Positions 58,353-64,000 of a stretch of 64,000 bases of DNA are shown piece by piece. Position 1 is the stretch's first letter, and the number at the start of each line of letters is the position of its first letter. The notes below the pieces were generated by a model, which searched no databases, was not told the DNA's origin, and was given only the letters and a program-made list of their open reading frames with translations. The translations under genes and the position numbers were made by a program. Origin of the DNA: Saccharomonospora amisosensis (lineage in GTDB: Bacteria > Actinomycetota > Actinomycetes > Mycobacteriales > Pseudonocardiaceae). The stretch spans positions 3,162,001-3,226,000 of the forward strand of contig NZ_JAAOYM010000001.1 in the NCBI RefSeq assembly GCF_011761185.1. Direction: 5' to 3'.

Positions 58353-60847
58353 GCGTCGGGACCTCCCGACCGGCCACCGACTCGCAGGCGCCACCCCGAG
58401 GGCAGGGCGCGGGCCCCATCGGCAACGGCGTGCTGACCCCGGCGATGGCCGGACTCGCCACCGTCGGCGCTGCGACCTCGCTGACCGGCGTCGTCCAGGG
58501 CGCGGCGTGGTTCGGCTACGTCATCGTCGTCACCGTGCTGGTGGGCTGCACCGGGTTGGCGCTACGGGCACTTCGACTGCCCTCCCCCGCGGTCGGGGGC
58601 GCGCAACTGCTCGTACTGCTGTTCCTGGTAACCGGCGCCTTCACGGGTAGCGGAATCCTCGCGATCATCCCAGGACCCGCCGCGCTTGGCGAGCTCGACG
58701 ACGTGCTGAGCCAGGCGTTCGAGCAGATCAAAACCGGTCTTCCCCCGGTGGAGGCCAGTGCGCCGATCCTGTGCCTCGTGACCATCGCGATCGGGCTGGT
58801 CGCGATCCTGGTCGACACCCTCGCGGTCGCCGCGGCGGCTCCCGCCGCTACGGGGCTCGTGCTGCTGTGCGTCTACGCCGTCCCCTCCGCGCTGGCTGGT
58901 GAGCTGCTGCCCTGGTGGACGTTCGTGTTCGGCGCGGCGTCGTTCGCGGCACTGCTGGCCGCGGACGGCAGCCACCGGCACCGGAGCTGGCGCAACCGCA
59001 CGGCACCCGGTACCTCGGCGTCGCCGGGCACCACGTCCGCGCCTGCGGCCGTCGTGGCCGCCTCGCTCGTCGTGGGCCTCGTCGCCGGTTCCACCGTGAC
59101 GGCGATCGGCACCGAGGGCAGCCTGCCTGGCAGCGGCTCCGGTGCGCAGAACGTGCCGGGCGGGCTCGGCGTCAATCCGTTCACGTCGCTGCGCGGCATG
59201 CTGGACCAGGGCGAGACCGTGGAGTTGTTCCGGGTGCGTGGGCTGCGCGACGGCGAGCGCAAGCTGCTGCGGGCCTTCACGCTCGACACCTACCGCCCCA
59301 ACGAGGGTTGGGGCCTTCCCGACGGCCCGATGCCCGCCGGGGTGCCCGCGAACGGCCCGCTGCCCGCGGCTCCCGGCGACGACGGCACCGGCGAGAGCAG
59401 GGAAATCCAGATCGAACCCGTGAACTGGTACGACCTGTGGCTTCCGGTGTACGGCTCGCCGCGCGGGCTGCGCGACGTCTCCGAGGGCTGGTACTACGAC
59501 CGGACCAGCGGCGCGGTGTTCCGAGAACGCAGGCAACGTCCCGGTGCCTACGTCGAGGTGGCTTCGTTGCGGGAGCCCACCAAGGCAGCGCTACGGCAGG
59601 CTCCGCACGGCGCTCGCCAGGTACCGTCCACCTACACCGACCCTGGACGCCTCGACCCTCGGGTAACGGCGCTCGCGCGGCGGCTGACCAGCGGCCGGAC
59701 CAACAACTTCGACAAGGCCGAGGCGATCTGGCGCTACTTCAGCGTGGAGAACGGCTTCGTGTACGACACGGCGACAGCCCCGGTGTCCGACAGCAACGCG
59801 CTCGCCGATTTCCTGCTCAACGGCAAACGCGGGTTCTGCGAGCAGTACGCCTCCTCCATGGCGGTGATGTTGCGGGCGGTCGGCATCCCGTCGCGCGTCG
59901 CGGTCGGCTTCACCACCGGCTACGACAACGGCAAATACCGCTCCATCACCTCGCAGGACGCGCACGCGTGGGTCGAGGTGTACTTCGGTGGGCACGGCTG
60001 GGTCAGTTTCGACCCGACACCCCTGTCGGACGGGCGAGGCTTCGTACCGCCCTACCTGCGACCCGACGACACGGCCGGTGACCCGGCCGAACAGCAAGGG
60101 CAGGACGTGCCCTCGATCTCCGCCCAGACCGAGGTACCGCAGGAACAGGCGCAGCAGGACACGGCACAGGACACCGCGGCCGCTGACACCGAGAGTGACG
60201 GCGCACCGCCGTGGTCCGGCTGGGGTGCGTTGCTGGCCGCGCTCGCCGCCGGGGCGGTGACGGCGGCTGCGCTGACGTTCGCACGCCGCGTGGGCCCGGC
60301 GGCGCGGCATCGCCAACCGGGACAGGGCATCCCTGCCTGGATGACACCGGTGGCCACGGGTCTGTGGCTGTTGTCGCTCGCACTGCTCGCCGTGTGGTGG
60401 CACTGGAGCATCGCCGTGGCGCTGCTGGCGGTGGCGACCGTGGTGGCGGGCCCGGCCGCGATCAGGCAGATACAGCGGCGACACCGGTTGCGCCAGATCG
60501 AGCAGCGGCTCCCGTCGGCGGCCGATGCAGCGTGGGACGAGCTGCTCGACGAGTGCACCGACCGGGGGGTCGAGATTCCCCGCACGGACACGGTCAGGAA
60601 CGCCGCCCAGAAGGTGGCACAGCGGCACCGCCTGGACGACCAGGGCAAGAACGACCTGCGCACGGTGGTCAGCACCGTGGAACGCTCCTGGTACGGCCAG
60701 GGTGCGCGGGAAAGTGAAGCCGACCCGGAGCTCGCCCGCGCGTTCCAGGGACTGCGGGACAGCCTGGCGCGCACAGCGCCGATCTCGCTGCGCGCCAGGC
60801 TGCTACCGCGTTCGCTGCTGCGCCGCCGCCGTCCTCGCGGGAGTTGA
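58349..60847 (+). CDS. Transglutaminase-like membrane protein (TgpA/DUF3488)
   Basis: An 832-residue protein. Five or six helices in the first 230 residues (DUF3488), then an extracytoplasmic transglutaminase core with catalytic triad Cys497 (RGFCEQYASS), His539 (QDAHAWVEV) and Asp555 (VSFDPTPL), then a linker and another two helices, ending in a DUF4129-like cytoplasmic tail (WDELLDECTDRGVEI). It should act on cell-surface peptides or peptidoglycan. It overlaps the DUF58 gene and closes the MoxR operon. Confidence 0.94.
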   Translation: MSVGTSRPATDSQAPPRGQGAGPIGNGVLTPAMAGLATVGAATSLTGVVQGAAWFGYVIVVTVLVGCTGLALRALRLPSPAVGGAQLLVLLFLVTGAFTGSGILAIIPGPAALGELDDVLSQAFEQIKTGLPPVEASAPILCLVTIAIGLVAILVDTLAVAAAAPAATGLVLLCVYAVPSALAGELLPWWTFVFGAASFAALLAADGSHRHRSWRNRTAPGTSASPGTTSAPAAVVAASLVVGLVAGSTVTAIGTEGSLPGSGSGAQNVPGGLGVNPFTSLRGMLDQGETVELFRVRGLRDGERKLLRAFTLDTYRPNEGWGLPDGPMPAGVPANGPLPAAPGDDGTGESREIQIEPVNWYDLWLPVYGSPRGLRDVSEGWYYDRTSGAVFRERRQRPGAYVEVASLREPTKAALRQAPHGARQVPSTYTDPGRLDPRVTALARRLTSGRTNNFDKAEAIWRYFSVENGFVYDTATAPVSDSNALADFLLNGKRGFCEQYASSMAVMLRAVGIPSRVAVGFTTGYDNGKYRSITSQDAHAWVEVYFGGHGWVSFDPTPLSDGRGFVPPYLRPDDTAGDPAEQQGQDVPSISAQTEVPQEQAQQDTAQDTAAADTESDGAPPWSGWGALLAALAAGAVTAAALTFARRVGPAARHRQPGQGIPAWMTPVATGLWLLSLALLAVWWHWSIAVALLAVATVVAGPAAIRQIQRRHRLRQIEQRLPSAADAAWDELLDECTDRGVEIPRTDTVRNAAQKVAQRHRLDDQGKNDLRTVVSTVERSWYGQGARESEADPELARAFQGLRDSLARTAPISLRARLLPRSLLRRRRPRGS

Positions 60848-60929
60848 CGCGGCCGGCACCCTGACGCGTACCGGCCGACTCGACAAGGTCACCCGGTGAG
60901 CCAGGAGCGGGAGGCACCGTGACGGCAAA

Positions 60930-60958
60930 GGCAGGGTGTCCTTGAACGACACCCTGCC
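60930..60958. terminator. 11-bp stem-loop after tgpA-like gene
   Basis: GGCAGGGTGTC (60930-60940) pairs perfectly with GACACCCTGCC (60948-60958) around CTTGAAC, between two convergent genes. It is likely to terminate the rightward MoxR operon and the leftward DUF3040 gene. Confidence 0.75.
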
Positions 60959-60986
60959 CGCGAAGCTGGCTGATCGGCCGAGGCGG

Positions 60987-61388
60987 CTAACGATCGTCGA
61001 ACCGCTGGCGGAAGCGATCCTCCATGCGCTGCGTGAACGAGCTGCGCCGCGTCTGCTTGCGAGCGGCGCCACCGGCGCCTTTACCGTCCTTGGCCACCGG
61101 CTCACCCTGGGTTCGCATGGCAGTGACGGCGAGCAGCACTCCGAAGAACATCACCACGAACCCGAGCACGCTCACCAACGGGATCTCTGCGACCCGGAAG
61201 GGCACGACGACGCCCAGCACCAGCAAAGCGATGCCGACTACGAACAGGGCGATACCCTGCAGCCGCCGACGGCGTGTCGGGCGGTGCATCCTGGCGCCGC
61301 GTACGGTGGACGCGAACTTGGGGTCCTCGGCATAGAGCTCGCGCTCGATCTGTTCGAGCAGCCGCTGCTCATGCTCGGAGAGTGGCAT
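60987..61388 (-). CDS. DUF3040 membrane protein
   Basis: A 133-residue protein: MPLSEHEQRLLEQIERELYA, then two transmembrane helices (GIALFVVGIALLVLGVVV and VLGFVVMFFGVLLAVTAM), and a basic C-terminal tail. The L-S-E-H-E-Q-R-L-L-x-x-I-E start is diagnostic of DUF3040, a family typically found near the division cluster or dinB in actinobacteria. ATG with GGAGGAAAG upstream. Confidence 0.93.
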   Translation of the reverse strand: MPLSEHEQRLLEQIERELYAEDPKFASTVRGARMHRPTRRRRLQGIALFVVGIALLVLGVVVPFRVAEIPLVSVLGFVVMFFGVLLAVTAMRTQGEPVAKDGKGAGGAARKQTRRSSFTQRMEDRFRQRFDDR

Positions 61389-61597
61389 CTTTCCTCCTCC
61401 GGCACAGCGTAATCTCCGACCCCTTGGTGGGCGCCGGACCGCGCATCGTCGTGGACCCAACGACCCCCCGATCGGGGTGTCCCCACCCAGGATACGAGGC
61501 GCGCGCGCCGACGACTACCCGATCTCGGTTCCAGCACGAAGAGATTTGTGGAGAACGACCCCTGCCGCGACAGCGAGCAGGACTTTCGCGACGAAGA

Positions 61598-62848
61598 TCA
61601 CCCCTCATCGGGTGACAGCAGCGAGGCAGGCCGCACCGCGGCCGCGCCGAACCTCGAGCGCGCGACGTCGGCGGCGACCTCCGCGTCCCGCCATCTCGGC
61701 TCGGGAGCATCGAAGGCGAGCTGCTCGCCAGCCGCGCCGTCGGTGAGCCCGTCCAGGCGCACGCCGATCAGCCGTACCGGCTGCGCACCATCCTGGGGTG
61801 CCGCCTCCTCGAGCAGCGAAACGGCGACGGCGTGGATCTCCCTGGCGACGTCCGTCGCGCCGGGGAGCGTGCGTGCCCTGGTGATGGTGCGGAAGTCGCC
61901 GAAGCGAACCTTGATCGACACGGTCCGTCCCCGCAGGCCCTTGACCCGCAGGGTGCTCGCCACCCGCTCCGACAGCAGCAGTAACCGCCTGACCAGCACG
62001 GCGCGGTCGTGCTGGTCGGCGGCGAAGGTGTGCTCGGCGCCGATCGACTTCTCCTCCGCCTGCGCGACCACGGGCCGCTGGTCGCGCCCATGCGCCAGCG
62101 CGTGCAGGTGTTCACCGGTCGCGACACCCAGCATCCGGCGCAGCCGCTCCAGCGGTGTCGCAGCGATGTCTGCGATGGTGTCCAGGCCGTGCCGCCGCAG
62201 GTTCTGCTCGGTCTTGGCGCCGACACCCCACAGCGCGGACACCGGAAGCGGGTGAAGAAACTCCAGCGTCCGTGCCACGGGGACCACCACCATGCCATCA
62301 GGCTTGGCCATGCCGGACGCCAGCTTGGCGACGAACTTCACCCCCGCCACCCCGACCGAGCAGGTGATGCCGTGCTCGGCGGCCACCCGCTCACGGATGT
62401 GCGCGCCGAGGGCCGCGGGCGTCGTGCGCAGCCGCCGCAGTGCACCGCTGACTTCGAGGAAGGCCTCGTCCAGGCTGAGTGGCTCCACCAGCGGCGTGAG
62501 TTCGCGAAAGATCGCCAGCACACCTCGGGAGACCTCGGCGTAGGCACCCCTTGTGGGCGGCAGGTGCACGGCCTGCGGGCACAGCCTGCGTGCCGCACCG
62601 ACCGGCATCGCCGAGCGCACGCCGTAGCGCCGGGCAGGGTAGTTGGCCGACAGCACGACCGACCTCGGCCCTGTGCCTGCCACGATCACCGGACGGTCGG
62701 CCAACTCCGGCCGCGTCCTGAGCTCGACGGCCGCGAAGAAGGCGTCCATGTCGACGTGCAGCATCCCGCACCCGGTGTCGTCGGGCACGTTTCGCCCTTC
62801 GACCCGGAACCGCTGGAAACCGTCCGGCAGCGCCGCGTTCCTTCCCAT
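61598..62848 (-). CDS. dinB: DNA polymerase IV (DinB)
   Basis: A 416-residue Y-family polymerase. After a 30-residue leader comes MLHVDMDAFFAAVELRTRPE with the first catalytic Asp pair, VVLSANYPARRYGVRSAMP, LSLDEAFLEVSG with the second pair, and the helix-hairpin-helix VSALWGVGAKTEQNLRRHGLDTIADIA. The little-finger domain follows. Translesion synthesis at stalled forks. The ATG at 62848 is family-like; the frame is open further upstream into the next gene. Confidence 0.96.
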   Translation of the reverse strand: MGRNAALPDGFQRFRVEGRNVPDDTGCGMLHVDMDAFFAAVELRTRPELADRPVIVAGTGPRSVVLSANYPARRYGVRSAMPVGAARRLCPQAVHLPPTRGAYAEVSRGVLAIFRELTPLVEPLSLDEAFLEVSGALRRLRTTPAALGAHIRERVAAEHGITCSVGVAGVKFVAKLASGMAKPDGMVVVPVARTLEFLHPLPVSALWGVGAKTEQNLRRHGLDTIADIAATPLERLRRMLGVATGEHLHALAHGRDQRPVVAQAEEKSIGAEHTFAADQHDRAVLVRRLLLLSERVASTLRVKGLRGRTVSIKVRFGDFRTITRARTLPGATDVAREIHAVAVSLLEEAAPQDGAQPVRLIGVRLDGLTDGAAGEQLAFDAPEPRWRDAEVAADVARSRFGAAAVRPASLLSPDEG

Positions 62849-62888
62849 CGCTGGTGAGCCTACGTGCCGCCACCGACGATATGGGGGT

Positions 62889-63653
62889 TCACGCGGGGCG
62901 GCGGGCCAGTGCGTGCAGTCGGCCGGCGATGTCGCGCAGCGGAGGGACAGCCGCCGCCTCGGCCTCGAACTCGGCCAGTTCGTGCTCCACCGATCCCAGC
63001 TGCGTAGAGGTTTCGGCGGCGGTTCCCACCGGCACGATGTCGGAGACCACCCCGTCGCCCTGGATGAGCACGACCTCCAGGCCCGCGCCCGCGAGCAGTC
63101 CGCGCAGGCCGTCGGTGTCCATTCGCCGCAGCAGCGTCTCGGAGTCGTGGGTGAGCACACCGTCCGGTTCGGCAAGCAGCCTGCGGGCCTCGTCGAGCCT
63201 GCCGGTGAGGGCCCGGTGCAGCACAGCGCCGTGCCGGTTGGCCACAAGCACCGAGACGGCTCCGCCAGGTGCCGTCACCTGAGCCAGTGCCGCCGCGACG
63301 GCGGCTGGGTCGTCGACCACCTCGAGCAGGCCGTGGGCGAGCACCAGATCGGCCGAGGCAGGTCGTACGTGCTCACCGAGGGCGTCGCAGTCGTCGGCCA
63401 CCACCGTGATCCGGTCCACGACGCCGACCTCCGCTGCCCTGCGCTCGAGCGTGGCAAGCGCGTCGAGGTTGGGCTCGACCACGGTCACCAGGCAACCCTG
63501 CGAGGCCAACGGCACCGCCCACGACCCGCTGCCACCACCGACGTCGACCACTCTCGGTTGTTCCGCCCCGCGATCGCGGGCGGCACGCAGCTCAGCTTCC
63601 AGCACTGTCCGCACCGCCGCCGAGGTGTGCCCGGCCGAACTCTCCGTTCGCAT
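62889..63653 (-). CDS. SAM-dependent methyltransferase
   Basis: A 254-residue class I methyltransferase. Motif I is VVDVGGGSGSWAVPLA, followed by VTVVEPNLDAL, DDCDALGEH and LVLAHGLLEVVDDP. No clear substrate motif. The ATG start is at RTESSAGH; a TTG three codons earlier is possible. It lies 40 bases upstream of dinB and may share its transcript; a SmtA-like (CmoA/CmoB type) function is possible but unproven. Confidence 0.85.
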   Translation of the reverse strand: MRTESSAGHTSAAVRTVLEAELRAARDRGAEQPRVVDVGGGSGSWAVPLASQGCLVTVVEPNLDALATLERRAAEVGVVDRITVVADDCDALGEHVRPASADLVLAHGLLEVVDDPAAVAAALAQVTAPGGAVSVLVANRHGAVLHRALTGRLDEARRLLAEPDGVLTHDSETLLRRMDTDGLRGLLAGAGLEVVLIQGDGVVSDIVPVGTAAETSTQLGSVEHELAEFEAEAAAVPPLRDIAGRLHALARRPA

Positions 63654-63720
63654 GGACGGCAAGCCTAGTTGGGGTGGTCACACGTTCTCACGGTGACCGC
63701 ACACGGCTACGCTCGCAGGC

Positions 63721-64000
63721 GTGCACACGGTCGCCGTACTGAGCCTCAAGGGAGGCGTCGGCAAAACGACGGTCGCTTTGGGGATCGCCTCCGCCGCCCT
63801 GCGCAGGGGAACCCGGACATTGGTGGGCGACCTCGACCCACAGGGCAACGCGACTGCCACGCTCGACCCGCCGTTGACCGACGCGACACTGGCCGACGTG
63901 CTGGAAACGCCCCGGCTGGCCGTTATCAACCGGGCCATCGCGGCGAGCAGCTGGAGCGACCGGCTGGACGTGCTCGTCGGAGCGGAGGAACTCGAGCTGC
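63721..64000 (+). CDS. parA: ParA/MinD-type ATPase (3' truncated by window)
   Basis: The first 93 residues are seen: VHTVAVLSLKGGVGKTTVALGIASAALRRG, with the deviant Walker A KGGVGKTT, then DLDPQGNATATLDP (A'-like switch). This is the ParA-superfamily start. The rest lies outside. GTG start; a TACGCT element 10 bases before could be a -10 box with the message leaderless. Whether it serves chromosome or plasmid partition, or is an orphan ParA, cannot be told; a parB gene is not visible. Confidence 0.9.
   Translation, partial: MHTVAVLSLKGGVGKTTVALGIASAALRRGTRTLVGDLDPQGNATATLDPPLTDATLADVLETPRLAVINRAIAASSWSDRLDVLVGAEELEL

Overview
The window is high-GC actinobacterial chromosome and looks like a Pseudonocardiaceae genome (Amycolatopsis / Saccharomonospora / Prauserella type). 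The pointers are two F420-type luciferase-like oxidoreductases, a four-gene conservon, an XRE/DUF397 pair, an orphan EspG/PPE/DUF3558 cassette, fused isobutyryl-CoA mutase IcmF, many GTG starts with ATGA/GTGA overlaps, and local gene order that resembles the Mycobacterium tuberculosis aroG-fadD15 region. I found no tRNA, rRNA, CRISPR array, insertion sequence or prophage. The assignment to family level is inference from gene content.

Layout. 1-6.4 kb: the tail of a TetR regulator, then a leftward group of two LLM oxidoreductases and IcmF (branched C4 acyl-CoA metabolism), and a VOC protein. 6.4-11.6 kb: conservon cvnA-B-C-D (sensor kinase-like protein, roadblock, DUF742, small GTPase), then a 1.1-kb non-coding gap. 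12.7-15.1 kb: polyamine operon (ornithine decarboxylase-like, SpeD, SpeE-like). 15-17.8 kb: small membrane proteins and a secreted lytic transglycosylase. 18-22.7 kb: alpha-methylacyl-CoA racemase-like and acyl-CoA dehydrogenase genes, a divergent TetR, and a GabD2-like semialdehyde dehydrogenase. 22.7-27.7 kb: a giant LuxR (LAL) regulator, DUF397/XRE pair, small Cys-containing protein. 27.7-34.8 kb: TesB, pyruvate kinase, DUF2461, a CmtR-type metal sensor with a CDF exporter, a DASS anion transporter, and a phosphofructokinase whose residues predict pyrophosphate dependence.

34.9-46 kb: an aromatic-amino-acid attenuator leader and type I DAHP synthase, then an RNase, PlsC, esterase, a Nudix-NYN fusion, ROK kinase, ArsA-like ATPase, two SRPBCC proteins, a metallophosphoesterase and FadD15. 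46-48.8 kb: TetR plus a DrrAB-like exporter with a repeated operator. 48.8-53.2 kb: the first part of the division/cell-wall cluster (mraZ-rsmH-ftsL-ftsI) with a visible MraZ operator; the cluster stops after ftsI. 53.4-55.7 kb: four-gene EspG/PPE/lipoprotein cassette. 56-60.8 kb: MoxR-DUF58-transglutaminase operon. 61-64 kb: DUF3040, DinB, a methyltransferase and the start of a ParA-type ATPase.

The most notable item is a short leader gene at 34900-34965 with four consecutive aromatic codons (Tyr-Phe-Trp-Phe), placed directly behind a -10 element and followed by hairpins that reach the DAHP synthase ribosome-binding site: a candidate leaderless attenuation system responding to all three aromatic amino acids. 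Other items worth a second look are the PPi-type phosphofructokinase, the orphan EspG cassette, the Nudix-NYN fusion, the CmtR-CDF pairing, and a tandem duplication of the 3' end of the DASS transporter gene.
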